NCBI GenBank assembly: GCA_024195585.1
Contig: SWBL01000645.1
Location: 1-13,725, forward strand
Direction of reading: 5' to 3'
Length of the DNA: 13,725 nt
From: Aureobasidium sp. EXF-3400
Taxonomy: Eukaryota > Ascomycota > Dothideomycetes > Dothideales > Saccotheciaceae
The position numbers and the translations under genes were made by a program. The notes under the pieces were generated by a model. The model saw only the letters and a list, made by a program, of their open reading frames with translations, did no database searches and was not told where the DNA came from. Below, piece after piece: positions 1-8,664 of the stretch. The stretch's first letter is position 1; the number at the start of each line of letters is the position of its first letter.

Positions 1-91
1 GGCATCCCGTCCGCTCTGCCATACATAAGCAGTTGAACGGCAGATTAGTACTACGGTGGGTGACCACGTGGGAATCCCTGCTGCTGTATGT
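1..91 (+). rRNA. 5S ribosomal RNA, 3' part (5' end outside the window)
   Basis: The first 91 bases read as the 3' three quarters of a fungal 5S rRNA. The conserved block GGxATCCCGTCCGCTC is at the very start. The internal control region and helix IV (GGTGGGTGACCAC) lie at about 55-67, and the closing strand GGAATCCCTGCTG...TGTATG ends near 90. Helix IV can still fold (CTACG-GTGG with CCACGTGG). A T-run starting at 91 sits where RNA polymerase III would terminate. About 28 bases of the 5' end are missing because the window starts inside the gene. 5S genes scattered singly through the genome are usual in filamentous ascomycetes. Whether this copy is active cannot be judged without the missing 5' strand of helix I. 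Confidence 0.93.
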
Positions 92-759
92 TTTGCTTTC
101 TGTTTTGCTTCCCTCACGGAAACAATTCATCTTGCTGCAAATTTTTGCTCGCCGTCTTCTTGGTTTCCAAGATGATCAGTTTTATCTCTCTACTTTTTGT
201 AGTGGGGTCAAATTTTGAGACTTATCAGGGACGATTTATTATCATTAACAATCTGCTGAAACTTTTAACTAACATTCAATCATGGACAAATCGTGACGCG
301 TTACAGCAGTCCCCGTCGACTTGGAAGGACTTTGAAGTCTCCTCGTCATTGTTGACTCCACCATCCGTAACAAATCAGATATCATACTGAGGGCCGATTT
401 GAACAGGATTTTAGCTTCGTGTCGTGAACTCAACTCTGCAGTTGCGAGATTGTGTCATCTCTTAGATGAGACATTTCTGTCGCTGTGTGAACGTTCCAAA
501 CTGGTGGACCATGTAATTTCTGGCCGAAGGCGTCAGACTATTCGCGAAAGTCTTCATGTCTTTCGGAGGTAAATCTTTTAGGCATTCGGATACCACTCAG
601 CCTAGACGATAGACCGTTGTTCTGGTGGTATGGGTAGTGACAGCAGCCATGGCCTGTATTTAGCCTGGTGGGAGCTGCATGTGGTGAGCTGTACAGCCGC
701 AAGGAATGCAAACGTGATCAAGCTTAAAGAGCTCGGCGTGTGCTTCTCGCAGGCATGTT
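92..759. other. Intergenic spacer without a convincing gene
   Basis: This stretch lies between the 5S rRNA and the stop codon of the phytochrome-like gene. It starts with T-rich sequence suited to Pol III termination. A plus-strand frame is open from 336 to 572, but it has no ATG after the last in-frame stop and I recognise no domain in it. I looked on the minus strand for the missing histidine-kinase ATPase domain of the neighbouring gene and saw no N-, G1- or G2-box-like motif. No tRNA or transposon end was seen. Confidence 0.6.
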
Positions 760-2685
760 TCAGGTTGCTAGCCCTTGTCCGATACAGTTCAGCAGCTTCG
801 TGATAGCGGAAAGTAGTGATTGAGAAGTGCTCTTGGCGCTCCTGACAACCTCACTTGCTTTGACATCAAGTTGTCCTTCTTCTGCAATTTCCAGGTAGTT
901 TGATATAGCGTTGAGCAGCGTTCGGAACTCATGGCTGGAGTTAGACACCAAAAGCTTATATATGTGACTTTCTTCCAACGCGCTGTTTCTCTCTTTCCAG
1001 ATGGCGCTGAACTTGAAGTACACTATGCGCATCATAGCTGCATTCTGGAGGTCAGTCTCGCTCCATGCGTCAATGCCACGGTCAGGAAGGCCGCTCGGGT
1101 GTACCTCCCGGAAGTACACGACAAAGTCTTCACTGTCTTGAGAGAGTGGAACAAACATCAAACTCCTGACGGACTGGAAACCTGGTTGATAGTGCAACAA
1201 TGGAATATCGGTGGCAAAGTCGCCAGAGGTGAAGATCTCGATTGGTTTGTCCAGCCGAAGGTATTCAACCAATGCGAGCCCTTCTTGAGGCTCTTGTGGA
1301 GTACCAACGAGCTTCTTGGTACCGTCAATAAACGAGATGGCAAAATCCGCTTTGAGGGTATTGACCAAGTCCTGTGGGCTTGAAAAAGCAACCGCAGACT
1401 GTTTACCGGGACGTAAGTCGTGCGAGAACGGTCCTCGGGCATCTAGGATCTGAGAAGCATCGAGATTCTCCAGTTTCGTCGAGGCTGCATCGGCGATGAC
1501 ACGACACAAACCGCGACTGAGAAATGTTATTGCAGCATCGCTTTGAGCAGATTTGCTGACGACGACACCCCAGAGCTTTCCAGATACTCGTAGGGGAATA
1601 AGTACACGAGACTTGGCAGATCCCTCATCGAGTTCTTGCACAGGAAAGTCAGGCAGTGTCCGAAGATAGAGTGAATCACTCTCGAAGCGATGCTCGTGCG
1701 TGGTTCCAGGACGGAACAACAGACGTGCAGTCTCGTGGTCCTGATTGGAATGCTCCTGTATCTCCAACGTTTCGAATATTGTGCGGGATTCAGGTGACAG
1801 ATTGCAGGAATGCGGACCAGAAGAGTGCGGGAAACAAGCAAAGTCTTCGTTGCTACCACTCTGCGCAACAAGGCGGCCACCAAAGTGGCTGTCGAAACGA
1901 TGAACGGATATGTTCGAGTGTGAGGTTGCGACCTTGATGGAAGCAACGAGATTTTCGAGTAGGCCCTCGATTGTCGAAGCACCCGAGATGGTACGATGTG
2001 CTTTAGACATTGTGTTGAGAGTGTCTGTTGCACTGCCTCTTCTGGAAATCGGAGGCCGCGAGTCTGTTCTCGTCTTTCGAGAACGCATCCTTTGACTTTG
2101 GCGCGCGAATGAAGTCGAAGGTTGAGGAATAAACTCGCAAAGGATCAGAGAAGGCCTGCTGATCTCAGTGTGTATCACACATGAGAGATTCCTGATCAAG
2201 CCAGACTGGTCCCGAATAGACAGATCAAAGACGTTAAGTGTGTTGGAATAACTAGCACGATCGTGTGCGGAGTCGACATGTTCAAGCAATGCATCTGTCT
2301 CCTGGTCATCCAGAAGGTCGGCGAAGTCTTGCAAACCAAACAGATTATCCGGTGAATAGCCCATGATGGTCTGTGAATTCTCGCTAGCCATGTATACCAC
2401 AAGCTTGCCGTCAACATCTTGTTCCAGACCTATTGCAGCACCAAAGCTCTGGATGCTGTTAGTGGCGGATGGCTTCGAGACTCCAGATAGTGGCGCTGAG
2501 GGCCTGTTGGGTATCTTTGGCATGTTGGCTCCATCTGAAGACGCACCAGATCGAGTTGGAAAGGGCGCGAATCGTTCAGGCTGACTATTGGTTTTAGTGC
2601 GACGACGTGCAGATAAGGTGATGGGCACCGAATCAACAGAGACCAGCGAGCTAATCGGAAATACGAGACTCTGTGTTAAAGACAT
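760..2685 (-). CDS. Degenerate fungal phytochrome-like protein, PAS-GAF-PHY-truncated HisKA
   Basis: This is a 641-residue intronless frame. Domains, by similarity to fungal phytochromes (FphA type): a disordered N-terminus (1-74), the phytochrome PAS (about 75-185, with IQSFG and ASENSQTIMGYSP), an Arg/Ser-rich linker (about 195-220), GAF (about 235-410), PHY (about 425-560), and a histidine-kinase dimerisation domain (about 570-635) with the phospho-acceptor motif SSHEFRT and His585. Fungal phytochromes are usually about 1,100-1,400 residues and continue into HATPase and receiver domains; here the frame stops just after HisKA. The bilin-attaching Cys upstream of the PAS is missing (Ser near 67), the GAF DIPxxAR motif reads NLSPESR, and the GAF bilin-contacting His is not seen. 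The PHY tongue is much shortened. Red-light sensing and ATP-dependent autophosphorylation therefore look lost. The long open frame argues against a freshly dead pseudogene. A scaffold or dominant-negative partner role is only inference. The start at 2685 is the first Met; Met55 is an alternative. Confidence 0.85.
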   Translation of the reverse strand: MSLTQSLVFPISSLVSVDSVPITLSARRRTKTNSQPERFAPFPTRSGASSDGANMPKIPNRPSAPLSGVSKPSATNSIQSFGAAIGLEQDVDGKLVVYMASENSQTIMGYSPDNLFGLQDFADLLDDQETDALLEHVDSAHDRASYSNTLNVFDLSIRDQSGLIRNLSCVIHTEISRPSLILCEFIPQPSTSFARQSQRMRSRKTRTDSRPPISRRGSATDTLNTMSKAHRTISGASTIEGLLENLVASIKVATSHSNISVHRFDSHFGGRLVAQSGSNEDFACFPHSSGPHSCNLSPESRTIFETLEIQEHSNQDHETARLLFRPGTTHEHRFESDSLYLRTLPDFPVQELDEGSAKSRVLIPLRVSGKLWGVVVSKSAQSDAAITFLSRGLCRVIADAASTKLENLDASQILDARGPFSHDLRPGKQSAVAFSSPQDLVNTLKADFAISFIDGTKKLVGTPQEPQEGLALVEYLRLDKPIEIFTSGDFATDIPLLHYQPGFQSVRSLMFVPLSQDSEDFVVYFREVHPSGLPDRGIDAWSETDLQNAAMMRIVYFKFSAIWKERNSALEESHIYKLLVSNSSHEFRTLLNAISNYLEIAEEGQLDVKASEVVRSAKSTSQSLLSAITKLLNCIGQGLAT

Positions 2686-3546
2686 TCGACCTCAGGCACG
2701 AAGAAAAGCGTCGCGATGTTTGAGTAGCGCTTCGAATAAGAAAAATGTCGCGATGTTTGAGGGGCGCGTGGAAAAGAGCGAGCAGGACTCGAGAGAGGAC
2801 AGCAAATTGCCGTAGTCTTTTCTTCTCCAAACCCATCGCGATGAGAGTTGCGCGCATTTGGTGCATCTACGATGAGATCGAAGCATCGGTTTTCAAGTTC
2901 CCCTTGACCAGCCTAATTAAAGCCGACCCGGGAGTACCCCGCACGATCGGATTTGCCGTCCGATTCATGCAAACTCCTTCCATAGCGCATGCGCGACTGG
3001 AAGATGAGGCGTATTAGGGATTTTTTTGTGGCGATACATATAACGACTTGTCATCAGCGTTGACAGCTCAAAGGAATCACATTAGCTCTGATAGAGCGTG
3101 TCGATCTGGGTGCTGGCAGCTACGCTAACTTAGGATCTGAACCGCGCGATACCCTCCGTACCGCGTCATGGAATCGGCTGCCGGAACAGATCGGTGAGAT
3201 GCTCCTACTTGTGCCTCTTGGCTGTAACTCTCAAGCACGAATGTCTTTTTTTCTTGTGTCCAGTGGGACTGCCTGGTTGCTCCTCCAACACCGGACTCAA
3301 AACACTGCACCTTCTGTGGAGAGGAAACAATAAAGCAAGACGCCAGAGACCCCGCCACCTAATCAGTCCTCAGAAGCATCCCGCACGGGTGCTGCAGTCC
3401 AGTCCAATACGGATGGAAGAAATGTTGAGTGGTTGAAGCCCATCGAATACGAAACCATATTTGCGCGAGTTGCTACGTGACATATGAACCGATTGAGTGG
3501 TAACTACAACATAAGACTAATTCAAAAGTCATCTGAACCATCACAT
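2686..3546. other. Intergenic region upstream of the phytochrome-like gene
   Basis: These 861 bases separate two minus-strand genes, so they hold the promoter of the phytochrome-like gene and the 3' flank of the GPI-protein gene. The visible content is a 21-bp imperfect direct repeat (2710-2767) close to the phytochrome start codon, and a small inverted repeat at 2946-2964 whose core is CGG-N5-CCG, the general layout of a Zn2Cys6 regulator site. Short open frames here overlap one another on both strands, lack recognisable domains, and look like chance. No tRNA or mobile-element terminus was seen. Confidence 0.5.
2710..2767. repeat. 21-bp imperfect direct repeat upstream of the phytochrome-like gene
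   Basis: GTCGCGATGTTTGAGTAGCGC at 2710-2730 recurs at 2747-2767 with 19 of 21 bases identical, 37 bp apart. It lies 25-82 bp upstream of the start codon of the minus-strand gene, so in the likely 5' leader or core promoter. A small local duplication or a doubled regulator site would both fit. Confidence 0.75.
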
Positions 3547-6297
3547 CTACCCAAAAATAAAGGCGACGATACAGAGAAGGATTGCGAGACCAACTCCAAC
3601 ACTCCTCAACTCGGCATCATTTGATGTACTAGTGGTCTGCATCCCCGAGTTTGAAGGTATCGAAGTACTTGATGATGGCACTCTTCCTCCAGTGCCACTG
3701 GAGCCTTGCTGAGATGCGCCCGAGGACGAAGCGCTTATAACGTCCGTGCCGGAAACCGATGAGGTACCAGAAGCTGGTGACAGGACGCTATCTGCATTAG
3801 AGGCAGACGAACGAGAAGTCAAAGACACGACACCATTAGTCTTTGAGCCTGGTGAATCAGGATATACAGTAGAAGATATGGCACTTGCGCCGGAGGCTGT
3901 CGTCTCGACAGTTGTCGATGTCGCACCTAGCGCGCTCCAGATATAACCACCGAATCCTTGGTTGTAGGCAGCAGTCTGGGTACTCGTACCAATAACGATT
4001 TCTGTAGCATGGCTTGCCAAGCTGATAATGGAGCCGGACACCGTGATAGCTGCCCCTGGACGTAGTGTCTGAGAGGCAACTACATACTCAGAAGCAGAGT
4101 CTGGTGTTATGACACTCGAGCCGATTGTGAATGCTGGCATTGGAATTGTCCCTTCAGAAGCTGTTTGCTCCGACAGCCTAGATGTTGAAGTTCCAACAAC
4201 CAGGTACGTATGGGAGTTGCTGGTCTGTAGAGCGACGACAGCGGTGGATGAGTTTGTGACAAGAGTAATCTCCGCTCCTGCAGTCAAGGTCTGGCCAGAG
4301 ATGACATAATTTGATGAAGCGTCTGGCGTAATGGTGTTACTCCCAACTACGATGGGCAAGGCACTTCTGGTGGCTGCAACATTCGGCGTTATGCCTGTAG
4401 CCACGAGTGATGGCGTAACCTCAGATTGACCAGTCGGAAGAGCTATGACAGCGGTTGACGTCCCTTGAACAAGAGTGATGGAAGAACCAGGGACCAAAGG
4501 TTGTCCTGACATTGTGTACTGGGATGAAGCATCTGGAGCGATCGTACTGCCACCGATCACGATCGCTGCTACACTCTCGCTTGATGCTGCATAGGTTATG
4601 GGGTAGTCTCCGCTGGCTTTAACGGACGATCCAGGGACGGGTTGCTCAGATGATGCAGTGCCTTGTGACAGAGCGGCAGCCGACGAGATTGTGATAGCTC
4701 CCGAGTTAATTGGCAGCTCAGTGCCTACCACAGCATTGGAAGCCTGTGAATTTACGCTTGAGGAACCAAATTGCAAAGTAGTTTTAAGGGGCGTGGTGAC
4801 AAAGACGAAAGTTGTAGTGGATGAAACTTGACCACTAGTCGCAGACGACACCAAGACCAGCGTGAGACTCGAGGTGACGAATTGGCCGGTGGATGGAGTG
4901 GTCGGCTCGACGACAACTGGCGTTACCGGCTCCGATGAAGGTGACTGGAAGGTACTAAGGGGTTGTTGAGTCGGCGTTTGAGCTGGAGAACTGACGGGTG
5001 CCTGCGTAGAAAGACCAGCAGAAAGACCAGGCCGACTGCTTTGCTCACCGCCGTTCTGGCTGATGGGGGTTCCGCTAGATGTAGCTGGGAGCGCAGCTGG
5101 CCTTGTCTGAGATTGAAGAGTCTCTTTGCTAGCTGATGGCTGTGTAGTATCTTGCTGAACAGAACTCAGGGCAGACGGGGGTGGCTGGACCACAGTTGAG
5201 CCAGCGGTTGATGGATTGGCTCCGGCATTGGGAGATCCACCTGAGGCTTGTGTTGTTTCAGCCGAAAGAGAGGTCGGCTTGGCGGCAATCGGATCGACTT
5301 CGACAGTTGTATGCTCAGACGGAGTTGCAGCACTCGAAGCAATCGCAGAGAGGGGTGCACTAGTATGCTCAGATGAAGTCGATGTAGCTGGAGAGGGAGA
5401 TGCACTAGTAGGGCTAGAAGTGGTGATGGTCGTAGTCGCAAACAAGTAAGCAACAGAGGATGCATACACAGCACCGGCAACGGTGGTTGCGGGAAGGTTA
5501 CAGGAGACATACGGACAGCCGGTGTAGGGAAATCCGATCGACTGGCCACCCCATAACGAAGATATCTCGACTGCACTAATCCTGTTTATATTGTCGATGT
5601 TGATTAATGTGTATAACCAGCCGGACGGATCTATGATATTGGTAGAGCCTGTAGGAGTTGCAAAGATGGTATGTGATGGCGTGGCAGAGCTGGTGTCCTG
5701 ACTCTCACAGCACACAGAGCCATTGTACAGGGTAGGAAGTACAGCCCTCCATCCAAATGCTGTACCAAGAGCGAGCGCTGGTGTCGGGTATGCTCTGTTG
5801 CGAATGTAAGTCAAGATCGATTGCGCATGGAAGCAATACTTACACGACAACAGAACTCCCATTTCGGCCAGGGGCCCACGCCGTGTCAGTCACTGTTCCT
5901 GCAGCGTTCGTATCGGTTCGTGTCAAGCCGACCTGAAGCGTGCCATTGGTTTGGAATTCGAGATTCGTCTTGGTAGTTGTGATGGTCTTGTTGGTATCCT
6001 TGTTTACTATCACTTCGACTGTGCCGACCGTTGTCGGAAAGATATATTGGCTCCAGGTGTAACTGATCGCTGCAAGCCATGGTCCTTGCGTCTCTGAGAA
6101 AAAGCTTGTGACTCCGGTGGCATCTAATAGTGATATTTAGCCATTGACTTACAAGACTTCCTAATTCTATGCCTACCAGAAGACTTGGTCGCTGTGACTG
6201 TAACGTAGCTCGTCCTAGTGCTCGTGATGTTGTCGAACTTTCCATGTGCTATCGAGCATAGAACACTCAGGACGACAAAGAAGGCTTTCTCATGCAT
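3547..6297 (-). CDS. Ser/Thr-rich predicted GPI-anchored cell-surface protein (three exons)
   Basis: The model joins 6177-6297, 5844-6123 and 3547-5794, with introns of 53 nt (GTAGGC...TTAG, GCTAAAT branch) and 49 nt (GTAAGT...ACAG). It gives 882 residues in one continuous frame. The N-terminus MHEKAFFVVLSVLCSIAHG is a signal peptide. The Cys-containing N-terminal region (about 20-240) is a domain I do not recognise. A low-complexity Ser/Thr/Pro stalk (about 250-480) follows, then three copies of a surface-protein repeat (about 544-735) and a second Ser-rich stretch. The C-terminus has SNDAE followed by a short hydrophobic tail ending in IVAFIFG with no basic residues after it, as expected for GPI attachment. 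The likely location is the plasma membrane or cell wall, heavily O-glycosylated. Adhesion or wall function is inference. It is divergent from another surface-protein gene at 6817. Confidence 0.85.
3991..4566 (-). repeat. Three diverged repeats inside the GPI protein
   Basis: Three units of about 42-46 residues, 71-75 residues apart, lie at 4438-4566, 4228-4353 and 3991-4128. Each follows the pattern (V/T)xGsxxItPDasSxYvxsgQxLxpGaxItl...V(I/V)xL/IG, for example TPDASSNYVISGQTLTAGAE in the second copy. The pattern resembles the repeated GxTI...G..ISL...VVG units known from fungal Ser/Thr-rich surface proteins. The copies are well diverged, so this is an old protein-level repeat rather than a recent DNA duplication. 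Confidence 0.75.
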
Positions 6298-6816
6298 GTT
6301 GGAAAGGTGCACAATACTGAGAATGAAGAACCTGGAATCGAGCAAAGGGCCAGAGAAATACGCCAGGTATAACTTTGAAGCCCAGTGTTTGAGCATTTTG
6401 GTAGGATTCGCCGTGCAGTCGCAATATCGATGTTAATTGGGCGAACAGCCAACAGGTAGTGTCAGCATGCAAGTCGATATTGACGAGGCTGCAGACAAGC
6501 ACAATGCACAGCCTGCGGTCGACTGAAAGTGATTCTCGTCCTGCATGGGGCTGATGCCACAAGGCTTAGAAGCTAGCTGTGTGTCGGACGAGTGTGCATC
6601 CTGATTCCTTCGCAATTTCGCTACGCAGTAGTAGGCGATTATATGCAGCGCCTAAATACACGAGCGACGAATCGTCGTTGGATCCTTTCGGTAACGTGCA
6701 TTTGAAAATGTTGTATACAGGCACACTCGGTCAAGAAGCCTCGCCGGATGACCGTTCGTTCCTGCCATACTTTCCCTCAGAGAATCATAAACTCTCAGCC
6801 TACCTGGAGTATTTGA
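6298..6816. promoter_or_regulatory. Shared upstream region of two divergent surface-protein genes
   Basis: These 519 bp separate the start codons of the GPI-protein gene (minus) and the A1-like membrane-protein gene (plus), so both promoters must lie here. I found no clear TATA box, duplicated motif or named factor site. A plus-strand open frame from 6579 runs into the start of the downstream gene in another frame and has no recognisable domain; it is treated as chance. Confidence 0.5.
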
Positions 6817-8523
6817 ATGCGCTTCAAGATGAAATTTTGCGCTTTCAGGATCGAGAAGCTGGCGCTCATCGCCCTGGCGACTCTCGTCGTGGTCGCACAA
6901 TCGAAGGCTGACGACTCAGCAATCACCGCTCTAAGTATCCCGCCGAGCGCGTTCTGGTATGGACCAGCTTGCCCAAGTCACAAGCTCAGACTTCCAACTA
7001 ATTTGTTCCAAAGGGATGGTGTTGATGGAAAATGGTCGAGTTTCCATGTTCAAGTTGGCGGTCAAGTTGTTCGATTGCTGCCCGGTACAAGCTCAACGGC
7101 TGGAACTTCAACTTTCGTCATCATCCCCGAAGGCTGCTCTGTCGCCAACCCAAACCTCACAAATTGTGAATTTGATCGTGGATATCTCTTTCGTCGCAAT
7201 CAGTCGACATCTTGGTCGACCCAACATCTATCCGGCGAAGGTCTGTACTCCTTGACCCTTCTTGTTGAAAGCGGTCTCGGCCTCAGTGGAAACGGGTACT
7301 ATGGCTTCGACACGATCAACCCAGGCCTGCCGGGCTCAGGTCTTCCCACCGTGCAGAATCAAGTGATTGCAGGCATCGGCACCAACGACTTCTGGCTTGG
7401 AAGTCTAGGTCTGAGTCCATACCCATTCAATTTCTCCGACTTCAGTGAACCTCAACCAAGTCTGCTGAGTACGTTTTTCAACCAGAGCTTGATACCTAGT
7501 TTATCTTGGTCGTATACCGCTGGTGCAAACTACCAAAATCCACCTGTACTAGGGAGCTTGACTCTAGGCGGCTATGATTCGACGCGGTTTACACCGAACG
7601 ATGTCTCTTTCCGATTTGGAGCGGACTTCTCGCGAGACCTGCTTGTGAGGCTGCGATCCATCACCTATGACACTTTCGGAAGCCCACCCTTACTGGCAAG
7701 TGGAATAGACATCTTCCTGGACTCTATGGTCACACAAATGTGGCTTCCTGTTGATGTCTGTCAGCAATTTGAGCAAGCCTTCAACCTGACTTGGAATGCT
7801 ACTGCAGCGTTGTACATCCTCGATGAGAGCACTCACAGCAATCTTCTTGCCAAAAATCCAACTTTCACGTTCACTATAGCCAACGGCAGCAACAGTGGAG
7901 ATAGTGCAGTAGAAATAGTCTTCCCATACTCGGCTTTTGACCTCAACATAACACAGCCATATGTGGCTTCCGAGCGACGCTATTTTCCACTCAAACAAGC
8001 ACAAAACTCCAGCCAATATGTGCTAGGACGAGTTTTCTTACAGGAAGCCTATATCACTGCAGATTATAATCGACAGAACTTTTCTATCTCACAGGCTCTA
8101 TTTCCTCAGACCAACGTCCTACAAAAAATCGTTGCTATTCATACTCCAGGATACAAGTCAGATACAGGTGCCAAGGGATTGAGTTCTGGTGCCATCGCCG
8201 GAATAGTGATCGCGGCTGTCTTCGTCCTTGCGCTAGCTGGCGGAGCTATATTCTGGTTCAGGCGCCGCTCGAACCGGGAGAAGAATAACCAAATGAACCA
8301 GACAACGCAAGACCCCATTGAGAAGGACACGCCGTTTGTGGACGCTATCCCTGAGCTTGATCACGAAGAAACCGCTGTCCAGGAACTTGATGGATGGCAT
8401 GGTTATAAACCCGAGCTCCAGGTGAACGTTGGGAGCTCAGGACGACATGAGCTTCCTACTCCCGTGAAGATACACGAGATAGGAGGTCACAATGCTGTGG
8501 AACTCGAGGCACCACTCAGGTGA
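6817..8523 (+). CDS. Aspartic-protease-like type I membrane protein, probable pseudoenzyme
   Basis: This is a 568-residue intronless frame. Residues 1-31 form a signal peptide; Met5 (position 6829) is an equally plausible start. Residues about 74-435 follow the two-lobed pepsin (A1) pattern: VxVGGQVVRLLPxTSS...V at 78-101 and a conserved AGIGTNDFWLGSLGLSPY segment. The first catalytic motif (DTGS) reads GTSS, so Gly90 stands where the Asp should be. The second keeps Asp302 (FLDSMVTQMWLP). A single transmembrane helix lies at about 457-480, followed by the basic stop-transfer FRRR and a cytosolic tail of about 85 acidic, Pro-containing residues. There are many N-glycosylation sites (such as NQS, NFS, NLT, NAT, NIT). 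With one Asp missing it should not cleave peptides; a binding, sensing or wall role is inference. It is convergent with the dehydratase gene, 141 bp away. Confidence 0.85.
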   Translation: MRFKMKFCAFRIEKLALIALATLVVVAQSKADDSAITALSIPPSAFWYGPACPSHKLRLPTNLFQRDGVDGKWSSFHVQVGGQVVRLLPGTSSTAGTSTFVIIPEGCSVANPNLTNCEFDRGYLFRRNQSTSWSTQHLSGEGLYSLTLLVESGLGLSGNGYYGFDTINPGLPGSGLPTVQNQVIAGIGTNDFWLGSLGLSPYPFNFSDFSEPQPSLLSTFFNQSLIPSLSWSYTAGANYQNPPVLGSLTLGGYDSTRFTPNDVSFRFGADFSRDLLVRLRSITYDTFGSPPLLASGIDIFLDSMVTQMWLPVDVCQQFEQAFNLTWNATAALYILDESTHSNLLAKNPTFTFTIANGSNSGDSAVEIVFPYSAFDLNITQPYVASERRYFPLKQAQNSSQYVLGRVFLQEAYITADYNRQNFSISQALFPQTNVLQKIVAIHTPGYKSDTGAKGLSSGAIAGIVIAAVFVLALAGGAIFWFRRRSNREKNNQMNQTTQDPIEKDTPFVDAIPELDHEETAVQELDGWHGYKPELQVNVGSSGRHELPTPVKIHEIGGHNAVELEAPLR

Positions 8524-8664
8524 TGCTTGCGCCGGTCTCAGGTTTCAGCAACGGAAAGAGGTCATGACGGAAGCTGCACTGCAGCATGATTACATTGTCT
8601 TGTGAATACTACATATCTTTCATTTACATCATGAGCCGACTGGAACGGAGAAGCGAAACACTTT

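Noticed and set aside
655..785. Possible intron extending the phytochrome-like gene past its stop
   Set aside because: GT and AG dinucleotides exist, but the extension would give about 38 residues with no kinase motif and then a stop.
931..1383. 150-codon plus-strand open frame inside the phytochrome-like gene
   Set aside because: It is antisense to a 641-residue frame with recognisable phytochrome domains, and its own translation shows no domain. It is a shadow.
2946..2964. Perfect 6-bp inverted repeat with a CGG-N5-CCG core
   Set aside because: It resembles a Zn2Cys6 binding site, but such short patterns are common by chance and no regulator or target link is visible. Noted only in the spacer description.
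6124..6152. Alternative 29-nt intron (GTAAGT...TTAG) in the GPI-protein gene
   Set aside because: It is too short for a fungal intron. The 53-nt option with donor GTAGGC keeps the frame and a normal length.
5886..6245. 119-codon minus-strand open frame upstream of exon 3 of the GPI protein
   Set aside because: It overlaps exon 2 of the spliced surface-protein model in another frame. The spliced frame is continuous and supplies a signal peptide, so this one is chance.
6579..6911. Plus-strand open frame ahead of the A1-like gene
   Set aside because: It runs into the start of the real gene in a different frame and has no recognisable domain.
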